From Faecalicatena contorta (GTDB lineage: Bacteria > Bacillota > Clostridia > Lachnospirales > Lachnospiraceae), in the NCBI RefSeq assembly GCF_021531895.1, contig NZ_JAFBIX010000013.1, forward strand, positions 30,029 to 94,028: DNA of 64,000 nucleotides. The letters are read 5' to 3'. Of this stretch, positions 17,748 to 25,993 are shown one piece after another (position 1 is the stretch's first letter; every line of letters starts with the position of its first letter). The translations under genes and the position numbers were made by a program. Below the pieces are notes generated by a model. It did no database searches. It was not told where the DNA came from and saw only the letters and a program-made list of their open reading frames with translations.

Positions 17748-18608
17748 ATGAAACCTATCAAAGAAGGAAAAGTACGTGAAATTTATGATAACGGTGATAG
17801 CTTAATCATGGTCGCTACTGACCGTATCAGTTGTTTTGATGTTATTTTGAACAATGAAGTAACCAAAAAAGGAACTGTTCTGACTCAGATGTCTAAGTTC
17901 TGGTTCAATCTTACAGAGGACATTCTTCCAAACCACATGATTTCTACAGATGTTAAAGATATGCCTGAGTTCTTCCAGCAGCCACAGTTTGATGGCAACA
18001 GCATGATGTGCAAGAAGCTTCAGATGCTTCCAATCGAATGTATCGTTCGCGGATATATCACCGGAAGCGGATGGGCAAGCTATCAGGAAAATGGTACTGT
18101 ATGTGGAATCAAACTCCCAGAAGGTTTAAAAGAATCTGACAAACTGCCGGAGCCAATCTATACACCTTCCACCAAAGCCGAAATCGGAGATCACGATGAA
18201 AATATTTCTTACGAGCAGAGTATTGAACATCTGGAGAAGTATTTCCCAGGAAAAGGGGAAGAATATGCAACTAAGCTCCGTGACTGTACCATCGCTCTTT
18301 ACAAAAAATGTGCAGATTACGCGTTAAGTCGCGGTATCATTATCGCAGATACCAAGTTTGAGTTTGGTCTGAATGAAAATGGAGATATCGTAATCGGCGA
18401 TGAGATGCTGACACCAGACAGCTCACGTTTCTGGCCTGCAGATACTTATGAGCCTGGACACGGACAGCCATCTTTTGACAAGCAGTTCGCACGTGACTGG
18501 CTGAAAGCGAACCCAGACAACAATTGGACTCTTCCAGATGATATCGTAGAAAAGACTATTGATAAATATCTTCAGGCATATGAGCTGCTTACAGGGGAGA
18601 AGCTTTAA
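17748..18608 (+). CDS. purC: Phosphoribosylaminoimidazole-succinocarboxamide synthase
   Basis: A 286-aa SAICAR synthetase, the ATP-dependent enzyme that joins aspartate to CAIR in de novo purine synthesis. Recognisable segments are KEGKVREIYDNGDSLIMVATDRIS (ATP site), the ECIVRGYITGSGW motif, and IGDEMLTPDSSRFWPADTY near the C-terminus. It is longer than the E. coli enzyme (237 aa) and belongs to the group near 290 aa found in many Firmicutes and in yeast. The gene is isolated from other pur genes, which is common in Lachnospiraceae. GAGTGAGG lies about 9 nt before the ATG. No purine riboswitch or PurR box was recognised in the 239 bp upstream. Confidence 0.95.
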   Translation: MKPIKEGKVREIYDNGDSLIMVATDRISCFDVILNNEVTKKGTVLTQMSKFWFNLTEDILPNHMISTDVKDMPEFFQQPQFDGNSMMCKKLQMLPIECIVRGYITGSGWASYQENGTVCGIKLPEGLKESDKLPEPIYTPSTKAEIGDHDENISYEQSIEHLEKYFPGKGEEYATKLRDCTIALYKKCADYALSRGIIIADTKFEFGLNENGDIVIGDEMLTPDSSRFWPADTYEPGHGQPSFDKQFARDWLKANPDNNWTLPDDIVEKTIDKYLQAYELLTGEKL

Positions 18609-18740
18609 TAAAAATAACCGGGGACATAGATTTATATTCTAAACTGGCCTGCTGATTTTTCCATTAACTGGATATTTATTTCACGCCATTGCTATTGTAA
18701 AGTATGGTACATCATAGGAAAAGGAAGAGAGGTCTTATTT

Positions 18741-19259
18741 ATGAATTCAAATCTAAAAAAGATCGTGACAACAGCATTGTTTGCTGCTCTTGCCTGTGTT
18801 GCCACGATGTCTATACGTATCCCTACCCCAGGAACCAGCGGCTATATTCATCCAGGTGATGCTATTGTAATACTGGCCGGAGTTTTTCTCGGTCCAGGCT
18901 GGGGATTTCTTGCAGGAGGCATTGGTTCTGCAATGGCTGATCTGCTTGGCGGATACTTTGTATATGTCCCAATTACTTTTGTCATCAAGGGATTGATTTC
19001 CCTGATTTCCGGTCTTATCTACCAGAAATTAGGTACAACATCTAAAAGTCGCTACACAGCTGTCATCCTTGGTGGTGTAGTGGACATCGTGCTGGTAGCC
19101 GGTGGATACTTTTTGTGTGAAGCTGTATTTTTATATGGATTCTCAGCTTCTGCCGCCAGCATCCCTGCAAACATCATTCAAGGTGTTGGCGGACTCATTA
19201 TCTCTTGTGTTCTGTATCCAGTCCTGAATGCAATTCCTGAAGTTCGACAGGTAGCTTAA
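18741..19259 (+). CDS. ECF transporter substrate-binding (S) component
   Basis: A 172-aa membrane protein with about five or six helices. The N-terminus LKKIVTTALFAALACVATMS followed by SGYIHPGDAIVILAGVFLGP, and the conserved AxxxA-type motif in the first helix, match the ECF-type S-component family (PF12822). These proteins bind a vitamin and use a shared energising module (EcfA, EcfA', EcfT) encoded elsewhere. The vitamin cannot be told here; relatives are annotated for pantothenate or hydroxymethylpyrimidine. The 132-bp gap after purC has a weak promoter (TTCACG, 17 bp, TATGGT) and no riboswitch that I can recognise. A strong terminator follows. Confidence 0.85.
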   Translation: MNSNLKKIVTTALFAALACVATMSIRIPTPGTSGYIHPGDAIVILAGVFLGPGWGFLAGGIGSAMADLLGGYFVYVPITFVIKGLISLISGLIYQKLGTTSKSRYTAVILGGVVDIVLVAGGYFLCEAVFLYGFSASAASIPANIIQGVGGLIISCVLYPVLNAIPEVRQVA

Positions 19260-19268
19260 GAAAATGAC

Positions 19269-19309
19269 AAAAAGAGACGGAGATTTTTGAAAAAACTCCG
19301 TCTCTTTTT
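19269..19309 (+). terminator. Intrinsic terminator after the ECF S-component gene
   Basis: Stem AAAAAGAGACGGAG (19269-19282) with its complement (19296-19309), 13-nt loop, ending in a run of T. The A-run on the left arm makes it work for the minus strand as well, where the SDR gene ends. Confidence 0.88.
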
Positions 19310-19330
19310 TAATACCCATATCTCTTTTTC

Positions 19331-20134
19331 TTACCAGGTACGTGAATTCAATTCTTTAAACTGAGCAACAGTAGATACGTGAGAATTCATACCACCATCA
19401 ACATTGATAATCTGTCCTGTTACATATTCGCTCTCATCAGAAGCAAAATATACACACATATGACCGATGTCTTCTGGGCATCCATAGCGGTTAACCATGA
19501 TATTGCTTAAGAAGATATCCTTAAGGGCCTGTGGAACATGTGCTTCATTCTGTGGTGTAACAATAAGTCCCGGACGAACACAGTTGCAACGGATATTTTT
19601 CTTTCCTACCTGCAAAGCGGTATACTTTGTTAACATATCAACACCTGCTTTTGCACATGCATAAGCTGTAGAGCCAAGGTCTCCTGAGCAAGAAGCCATA
19701 GAACCGATATTGATAATAGAACCACCTTTTTCATTCTTTTCCATGTAAGGAAGTACACACTGTGTAGCATAGAATGTTCCGCGAAGATCGCTCTGGAAGA
19801 TTGCATCCCACATCTCCAGTGTCAATTCATCAATACGTCCATCTTTCAATGCAACATTTGCAGCATTATTTACAAGGATATCAATCTTTCCATATTTTTC
19901 ATATGTATCTTTGATCAATTCTTCTACACTTTCAATCTGTGTAATATCCATGAAATGATAAGAAGCTTCTCCGCCTGCTTCAACAATACTGTCAACAACA
20001 GCCTGTCCTTTTTCTTTTCTACGTCCGCAGATAACTACCTTTGCCCCTTCTGCTGCAAATAAATTTGCAATTCCAATACCAATTCCACTGGTTGAACCAG
20101 TTACAATAGCAACTTTGCCTTTTAATCTGTCCAT
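19331..20134 (-). CDS. Short-chain dehydrogenase/reductase (classical SDR)
   Basis: A 267-aa Rossmann-fold oxidoreductase. It has the cofactor motif TGSTSGIGIGIA, the NNAA motif, a catalytic Ser in GSMASCSGD, and YACAK (Tyr-x3-Lys). Arg-Arg after the second strand (CGRRKE) suggests NADP(H). Classical SDRs act on sugars, polyols, acyl thioesters or steroids. The sequence resembles both generic glucose/3-oxoacyl reductases and gut hydroxysteroid dehydrogenases, and I cannot choose. A sigma-A promoter lies about 75 bp upstream. An AraC gene immediately upstream on the same strand may control it. Confidence 0.85.
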   Translation of the reverse strand: MDRLKGKVAIVTGSTSGIGIGIANLFAAEGAKVVICGRRKEKGQAVVDSIVEAGGEASYHFMDITQIESVEELIKDTYEKYGKIDILVNNAANVALKDGRIDELTLEMWDAIFQSDLRGTFYATQCVLPYMEKNEKGGSIINIGSMASCSGDLGSTAYACAKAGVDMLTKYTALQVGKKNIRCNCVRPGLIVTPQNEAHVPQALKDIFLSNIMVNRYGCPEDIGHMCVYFASDESEYVTGQIINVDGGMNSHVSTVAQFKELNSRTW

Positions 20135-20206
20135 TTCTAAAACCTCCTAGTCTGTAATGTCACTCTTTATAAAAAATATAAAAAGGCGTATAAATTCGTT
20201 AATGTT

Positions 20207-20235
20207 ACTATAGCTCATTTAGAAAAATAAATCAA
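20207..20235 (-). promoter_or_regulatory. Promoter of the SDR gene
   Basis: Minus strand: -35 TTGATT (20230-20235), 17-bp spacer, -10 TATAGT (20207-20212). It lies between the AraC stop and the SDR start, so the SDR gene can be transcribed on its own. Confidence 0.6.
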
Positions 20236-20319
20236 CCTATACAAATTTACTAAAAGAAATTTTTTAATTACAACACATTATTGACATGTTTTTCACCAAA
20301 TTCTACAATAAAAGAAGTA

Positions 20320-21210
20320 TTATTCATATCTTCTATACTCCCTTGGCGTCACTCCGAACATCCCCTGAAACGCCCTGGCAAAGTAACTCATGTGTCCAAA
20401 CCCGCAACGACTTGCGATACCTGTAATTGTATAATCTGTAGTCATCAGCATATCCGCCGCAATCTGCAGACGATACTTTTTCACATATTGAATCGGTGTG
20501 ATTCCAAGCACATTTCGAAAGCAACGCAGACATTCACTCTCACTGACATTAGCACTTGACGCAAGCACTTTGGTCGTAATCTCAGACATATAATTATCAT
20601 GGATATATTCCAACATCTTTTTGACCCGTTCATCTTCTCTTTCCTGTTTGGCAGAAACAGGCCGAATATCTTTCTTGTACTCCGATACAACATTACATAT
20701 CATCTTCGATAACTGCTCTCGAATGACAAATTCATAACCAAATGGTTCATCCAGGCAAGCCTTCCAGAATTGATCCATATATTCTTGCATACATACACTC
20801 TTCTCAGACTCATTTGAAAATATTATGCTATGAAGTCTTGAGTTTTCTATGAGTGGACATACATACTTCTGCCAGAATACCCCTTCTACTCCATTGCACA
20901 AAAATTCCGGCAAAAACACCACTGAGTGCAAAATGCATTCCTTATCACCTGCATTAGAAGCTGCATGCATCACTCCGCTGTTAATAAATATTATATCTCC
21001 ACGATTTAGAACGATCTGCTCATTTGGAAGCGATACAAGCAGACTTCCCTTTACCATATAAATAAATTCCAGTTCTCTGTGCCAGTGCCAGATTGCTTCA
21101 AAATTCGTAAAATCATTATCATATGCAGCGACAGGAACAAGGGTAGTTCCATGCATACCTAATTCCGCGCCATTTTCCGTAGTCAAAACTGTTCTGGGTT
21201 TATAGATCAT
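20320..21210 (-). CDS. AraC family regulator with N-terminal cupin domain
   Basis: A 296-aa regulator. The first 150 residues form a cupin with WHWHRELEFIYM and NRGDIIFINSGVMHAA, as in sugar- or small-ligand sensing AraC proteins. The last 100 carry two helix-turn-helix motifs, the second being IASRCGFGHMSYFARAFQ with GVTPREYRR at the end. AGGAGAAAG is 5 nt before the ATG. It is on the same strand as, and upstream of, the SDR gene with 186 bp between, so regulation of the SDR gene is likely but not shown. The ligand is unknown. Confidence 0.88.
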   Translation of the reverse strand: MIYKPRTVLTTENGAELGMHGTTLVPVAAYDNDFTNFEAIWHWHRELEFIYMVKGSLLVSLPNEQIVLNRGDIIFINSGVMHAASNAGDKECILHSVVFLPEFLCNGVEGVFWQKYVCPLIENSRLHSIIFSNESEKSVCMQEYMDQFWKACLDEPFGYEFVIREQLSKMICNVVSEYKKDIRPVSAKQEREDERVKKMLEYIHDNYMSEITTKVLASSANVSESECLRCFRNVLGITPIQYVKKYRLQIAADMLMTTDYTITGIASRCGFGHMSYFARAFQGMFGVTPREYRRYE

Positions 21211-21315
21211 CTCTTTCTCCTGACTGTTTTGTGCTATTAATAAGGTTATAATATGATATTATCATCTAATTTCAAATGATACAATGCTATTATAAATAGA
21301 AAGAAGGCGTAATAT

Positions 21316-21854
21316 ATGATTGAACTTCAAAATCAGATTTGGTGGCGCAGACTCATTGTCATGCTGCTTGGAATTTTTATTATGGGCATGGGCATCAGTC
21401 TGTTTAAACTCTCTGTCATGGGAAATGACCCACATAGTGCTATGGTCATGGCAATCGGCAAATGTATCGGACTTTCTTTTTCTGCCATGCTCATCATCAT
21501 TAATTCTATATGGTTTATTCTGGAAATCTTCCTGAATCGGAAGTTGATCGGAATCGGAACCTTTTTCAACTGGTTCTGTGTTGGCATTTTTGCTGATATG
21601 TGGGCAAATATTCTGGACAACTTCCTTACCACTCCTGATAATATGATCTCCAGATTCATTCTCATGTTCACAGGAGTCATCATACTGTCCTTTTCCGCTG
21701 CCCTTTATCAGACGGCTAATCTCGGAATTGCTCCTTATGACTCCATCTCGCTTATTATGGATGCGCACTTGGTCTGGGACCTTTTATTAATTTCTTCACA
21801 AAGACAGTCGCAAGAAAACTCTGCGGATACGAAAAGACAGTAACAGTCCCTTAA
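21316..21854 (+). pseudogene. YczE/YitT-like membrane protein gene with internal deletion and frameshift
   Basis: The intact part gives about 150 residues with helices MLLGIFIMGMGISLFKLSVMG and LGIAPYDSISLIM, typical of the YczE family (usually about 210-220 aa). After MDAH the frame changes. From 21768 a different frame (codons starting at multiples of 3) reads LGLGPFINFFTKTVARKL to a stop at 21854, which looks like the true C-terminus of the family. A block of perhaps 40-60 codons is missing at about 21764-21775 and the frame is lost. The shifted frame reads on to a stop at 21843. Either a decayed gene or a deletion-carrying strain variant. No function is assigned for the family beyond membrane localisation. 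Confidence 0.7.
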
Positions 21855-22429
21855 TCCGGACTGACCTGCCTTTTTTCATCAATATCATATAATTCCTTTT
21901 TATCTTCCACCTCTACGTATATGCAAGCGTGTCTTCGTATTACTTTCCGCCCGCCTTCATCTCCTTGTAACTCCATAAGTTCTGGAATCAGTCGGGCGGA
22001 GAACAGTGTAGGATTTCCCGGAATTCCTTTATATATTGCAGATATTGTCTCAACGTCTGGCGCTGCCTGATCTGCCAGGCGTTCCAACGTCTTTTCTGTC
22101 AGATATGGCTGATCTGCCACGACAAACATAATATAATCCTCTTCTGCAATATTGCCAAGTGCCTGAACTGCCCTTTTCACAGTATAAGACATTCCTTTCC
22201 GGCTATCCGGACTGTCTGCTGTATGGATTCCTTTTGTTCTTGCATACTGCAAGATCTCTGAATACTGGGAAATCACCAACAGCGAACAGTCCTGCCGTTT
22301 TTTACATAACTTAAAAACCATATCCAGACCATATTGGTACAACGGTTTCCCATGAAAAATATGCAATAATTTATTTGAACCAAAACGGCGGCTGTTTCCA
22401 GCCGCCAAATATATAATATGCTTATTCAT
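21851..22429 (-). CDS. MocA-like molybdenum cofactor nucleotidyltransferase
   Basis: A 192-aa MobA/MocA-type protein: IIYLAAGNSRRFGSNKLL is the nucleotide-binding signature, then a FVVADQPYLT acidic motif and a PGNPTLFS segment. MocA attaches CMP to molybdopterin, giving the cytosine dinucleotide cofactor used by xanthine-dehydrogenase-type enzymes. The gene is last in the molybdenum hydroxylase cluster. Its ATG (22427-22429) overlaps the end of xdhA by 8 bp, so the two are translationally coupled. An upstream in-frame TTG is less likely. It is somewhat shorter than E. coli MocA (192 aa in total), but complete. Confidence 0.85.
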   Translation of the reverse strand: MNKHIIYLAAGNSRRFGSNKLLHIFHGKPLYQYGLDMVFKLCKKRQDCSLLVISQYSEILQYARTKGIHTADSPDSRKGMSYTVKRAVQALGNIAEEDYIMFVVADQPYLTEKTLERLADQAAPDVETISAIYKGIPGNPTLFSARLIPELMELQGDEGGRKVIRRHACIYVEVEDKKELYDIDEKRQVSPD

Positions 22430-24713
22430 CTGCAAGCCCCATCAGAATCTTTTCCGGAGTAATCGGCAACGTTCGATGCCATACTCCTGTTGCATTGTAA
22501 ATTGCATGCGCCAGTGCCGGAGCCGGTGTGTTAATAACAATCTCACCAATGGATTTCGCACCAAACGGTCCCGTCGGTTCATAGCTGGATTCGAATTCCA
22601 CCTGCAGATGTCCCATATCCAGACGTGTCGGTACTTTATACTGCATAAAAGAATTCTCCAGGATCCTTCCTGTCGGAGAATAGGTTACATTTTCATAAAG
22701 TGCCATACCAATTCCCTGTACCAGTCCACCTTCTGTCTGAATACGTGCCAGATTCGGATTGATTGGCGTTCCACAGTCTACGACTGCAACATAATCCAGC
22801 ACATCCACCTTTCCAGTCTCTTTATCCAGTTCTATTTCAACCATTCCGACCATATAAGGTGGTGGTGACACAGGAGAGCTATGGGTTGCTGTAGTCTGGG
22901 CAGCTATCTCATTATTTGCCATGGATTTTGTAGCAATATCGAATCTTGATACGAAACCGCTGCCATCCAACTTACGAACACCTTCTCCAGTAAATTCCAC
23001 TTCACTTTCTTCACATTCCAGCATTCCTGCAGCAATCTTGCACAGATTACCTTTCAGTTCTTCACAGGCCATCTCAACTGCCTTTCCAGTAATATAGGTC
23101 GTCGATGATGCATAAGACCCAGAATCATAAGGAGAAGAATCCGTATCTGCGCCATAGACCTCTATGTCATCTACCGAACAATTCAGACATTCTGCCGCCA
23201 TCTGCGCCAGAATGGTATCACATCCAGTTCCCATATCTGCCGCACCGATAATCAGATTATAGAAGCCTTCATCGCCAAGCTTAACGGTTGCAGATCCTAC
23301 ATCCAGATTCGAGATACAGGAACCTTGCATTGCCAGAGCCATACCTGCAGTCCGTACTTTCCCATTCCCCATATCACGAACCGGATATCGCTCTTCCCAA
23401 CGGAACAGTTCCTTACATTTATCAATACAGCGATCTAAAGCACAGGCATTAGCCTTCTCACCATAATAAGCCGGCATTACCATACCCTCACGGACAATAT
23501 TCTTCATACGAAGTTCAATTGGATCCATATGAAGACGTTCTGCCAGTTCATTGACCGCACTTTCCAACGCAAAGATTCCCTGCGTTGCACCGTAGCCACG
23601 ATAAGCTCCTGCCGCCTGGACATTAGTATAGACAACATCATAGGCAAAGCGATGAGCTTCCAGTCCGCCTGTGTAAAGCGGGATAGATTTATGTCCGGAC
23701 AGACCGACAGTTGTAGGACCATGCTCACCAAATGCACCGGTATTGGATAACGTATAGACATCCAGTGCCCGGATCTTTCCATCTCTGGAAGCTCCCAGCT
23801 TTATATGGACTTCCATCTCATGACGAGGAGAGGCTGCCGTCTGACATTCTTCTCTGGTATAGATCATCTTCGCCGGACGCTTCGTCTTCCAGGTCACAAA
23901 CGCTGGATACACTTCTGCAACTACCGTCTGCTTTGCGCCGAAGCCTCCGCCAATACGCGGCTTTTCCACACGGATTTTAGACTTCGGGATATCCAATGCA
24001 TTGGCAATGATACGCCGGCAGTGGAATACAATCTGCGTAGAACTGATGACATGAAGTCTTCCATAACGGTCAATCTCCGTATAAGTACGGAAGGTTTCCA
24101 TCATTGCCTGCTGGCAGGCCTTCACATGATAGGTATGATCTACGATCTCATCACAGTCTGCCATCACTGCATCCACATCTCCATCCGAGGACACCTCACT
24201 GGCACATAAGTTTCTCTGATTATCTGCACCTATCGAACACAGGGAACGCCAGTTATCTTCTGGATGTACCAGAATCGGATTATCCTTTGCCGCCCGAAAA
24301 TCCAGTACCGGTTCCAGCACCTCATAAGTCACCTTGATCATCTTCAATGCTTTATTGACTGCCTTTTCCGTCTCTCCGGCAACAATGGCAACAGCGTCTC
24401 CTACAAACCGGACTCTCTGGTCTAACAACAGACGGTCATAGGGAGACGGTTCTGGATAAGTCTGTCCCGCCATGGTAAACCGCTTCTGCGGAACATCTTT
24501 ATAAGTGTAAACTGCCACAATTCCTGGCACTTTCAATGCAGTATCTATCTTAATCTCTTCAATCAGAGCGTGTGCATGTGGACTTCTCAATACCTTTACT
24601 ACCAGCGCATCAGACGGAGTGATATCATCGACATAAGCCGGCTTGCCAAGCAAGAGCTGCATAGCATCTTTTTTACGGACGGGCTGACCTACCGTTTTAA
24701 ACTTCTGTTCCAT
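22422..24713 (-). CDS. xdhA: Xanthine dehydrogenase-type hydroxylase, molybdopterin-binding subunit
   Basis: A 763-aa large subunit. It has the aldehyde oxidase/xanthine dehydrogenase hammerhead domain at about residues 20-125, then the molybdopterin domain with GGGFGAKQ, AYRGYGATQ and GTGCDTIL. The active-site glutamate is in AKSIGE near residue 720. The protein hydroxylates an aromatic N-heterocycle or aldehyde, taking oxygen from water, with electrons passing to the iron-sulphur and FAD subunits. The ATG at 24713 has AAAGGAG at 9 nt; an ORF extending 48 codons further upstream runs through the neighbouring gene and is rejected. The operon context (permease, Xpt, YqeB/YqeC) suggests a purine substrate and a selenium-dependent cofactor, both by inference. 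Confidence 0.92.
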   Translation of the reverse strand: MEQKFKTVGQPVRKKDAMQLLLGKPAYVDDITPSDALVVKVLRSPHAHALIEEIKIDTALKVPGIVAVYTYKDVPQKRFTMAGQTYPEPSPYDRLLLDQRVRFVGDAVAIVAGETEKAVNKALKMIKVTYEVLEPVLDFRAAKDNPILVHPEDNWRSLCSIGADNQRNLCASEVSSDGDVDAVMADCDEIVDHTYHVKACQQAMMETFRTYTEIDRYGRLHVISSTQIVFHCRRIIANALDIPKSKIRVEKPRIGGGFGAKQTVVAEVYPAFVTWKTKRPAKMIYTREECQTAASPRHEMEVHIKLGASRDGKIRALDVYTLSNTGAFGEHGPTTVGLSGHKSIPLYTGGLEAHRFAYDVVYTNVQAAGAYRGYGATQGIFALESAVNELAERLHMDPIELRMKNIVREGMVMPAYYGEKANACALDRCIDKCKELFRWEERYPVRDMGNGKVRTAGMALAMQGSCISNLDVGSATVKLGDEGFYNLIIGAADMGTGCDTILAQMAAECLNCSVDDIEVYGADTDSSPYDSGSYASSTTYITGKAVEMACEELKGNLCKIAAGMLECEESEVEFTGEGVRKLDGSGFVSRFDIATKSMANNEIAAQTTATHSSPVSPPPYMVGMVEIELDKETGKVDVLDYVAVVDCGTPINPNLARIQTEGGLVQGIGMALYENVTYSPTGRILENSFMQYKVPTRLDMGHLQVEFESSYEPTGPFGAKSIGEIVINTPAPALAHAIYNATGVWHRTLPITPEKILMGLADE

Positions 24714-24717
24714 ACTG

Positions 24718-25176
24718 CTACACTCCTTTCTTCCAGTCCAGGTATGCACGAATTCCACGAAGCTGACCTTCATATCCTGAACAACGGCATAGGTTTCCTG
24801 CCAGATATGCACGAATCTCATCATCCGTAGGGTCGGGATTCTCACGAAGCAGCACAATCGTATTCATAACGAATCCCGGATTACAGAATCCACACTGCTC
24901 TGCACCCTGATCTGCAATAAAGCCAACGAACTCCTCGGCTTCTTCCTGGAGCCCCTCCAGTGTCTGAATCTTATGGCCGGAAGCCCGCGCTGCAAGCACA
25001 CTGCAAGATAACACCGGCACATCATCCATCAGAACCGTACACAGTCCGCAATTAGCAGTCTCGCATCCACGCTTCACGGAATAACATCCTTTTGACCTTA
25101 CAAAATCAATCAGCAGCATATCCGGATCAACTGCTGCCGTTACCTTTTTCCCATTCAGAATCAGTTCAATATCCAT
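24718..25176 (-). CDS. Molybdenum hydroxylase [2Fe-2S] subunit
   Basis: A 152-aa protein with two iron-sulphur sites. The plant-type ferredoxin cluster has GCETANCGLCTV and a later Cys (VLSC). The second, all-helical cluster has QCGFCNPG and LCRCSG. It carries electrons from the molybdenum centre to FAD. The true ATG is at 25176: it overlaps the XdhB stop codon by one base (TAATG) and has GGAGGTATC upstream. The longer ORF start is an artefact. The gene ends 4 bp before the large subunit start, so the subunits are tightly coupled. Confidence 0.93.
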   Translation of the reverse strand: MDIELILNGKKVTAAVDPDMLLIDFVRSKGCYSVKRGCETANCGLCTVLMDDVPVLSCSVLAARASGHKIQTLEGLQEEAEEFVGFIADQGAEQCGFCNPGFVMNTIVLLRENPDPTDDEIRAYLAGNLCRCSGYEGQLRGIRAYLDWKKGV

Positions 25177-25970
25177 TATGATACCTCCTGAAGTGCAAGT
25201 GCTGCACGACGTACCAGCACACTGCATATTTTTCTGCGGTAATCAGCTCCGCCTCGTATATTACTTCCAAATCTTGCTCTGGATGCGATATCCTCCGCAA
25301 ATGCTTCTGCCACTTCCAGAGTAATCCCTTGTGCAAGAATCTGCTTTTCATCGTCAAAAAATACTGCTTTCATCGGACGTGCCCCTACCACACAAGTATA
25401 ACGTCCTTCCAATTCCGACAATGCACAGGTAAGGACCGGAAAATCTGTCTCTGTATTTCTCATGGACAAATAGACCGTTTTTCTTTCCGTCTTTGGCACA
25501 ATCACGCGCACTAAAATATCACGGGTCTGACGCGGAAAATCTGCAAATTCTTTCACGCTCATGATTCCTGCGTGATACAACTCTACTTTTGCATCCAACG
25601 CCATAAATAATGTCAGAACATCAGAAAATCCAAAACGTCCATAGATGCTTCCACCAAGTGTTGCCACATTACGGAACTGCACTCCTACAATATGCTGAAC
25701 AGACTCTGCAAGTGCTCCTTGTGTCAGTGCATTCAATCCAGCATGCTTCTCCAGCGCCCGAAGCGACACCATCGCTCCAATCCTGTACTCCTGAGGCGTC
25801 TCTTCAATCTGATCTAACCCCAGATCACACAGATCAATTGCTGTACCACGATTGCCACTCTGCATTTTCAGCCATAGCATTCCTCCAAGTACAACATTAT
25901 TCTTCTTTTGACAAAGCTCATACGCTTCTTCCAGGCTCTGTGCCCGAACATATTGATTAAATGAAAGCAT
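25176..25970 (-). CDS. Molybdenum hydroxylase FAD-binding subunit
   Basis: A 264-aa protein with the CO-dehydrogenase flavoprotein fold. VVLGGMLWLKMQSGN is the first FAD loop and NVATLGGSIYGRFGFSD the second, with an Asp that binds adenine. It passes electrons from the 2Fe-2S subunit to NAD or another acceptor. It is shorter than typical XdhB (about 290 aa), mostly at the C-terminal domain, but has no frameshift. The stop codon overlaps the next start codon. It follows the purine permease by 23 bp, so both belong to one operon. Confidence 0.9.
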   Translation of the reverse strand: MLSFNQYVRAQSLEEAYELCQKKNNVVLGGMLWLKMQSGNRGTAIDLCDLGLDQIEETPQEYRIGAMVSLRALEKHAGLNALTQGALAESVQHIVGVQFRNVATLGGSIYGRFGFSDVLTLFMALDAKVELYHAGIMSVKEFADFPRQTRDILVRVIVPKTERKTVYLSMRNTETDFPVLTCALSELEGRYTCVVGARPMKAVFFDDEKQILAQGITLEVAEAFAEDIASRARFGSNIRGGADYRRKICSVLVRRAALALQEVS

Positions 25971-25993
25971 ATTTCTACCCTCCGGATGTAATA

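Noticed and set aside
18609..18740. Vitamin riboswitch before the ECF S-component gene
   Set aside because: The predicted promoter lies close to the gene, leaving a leader of only about 30 nt, and no conserved aptamer motif was recognised.
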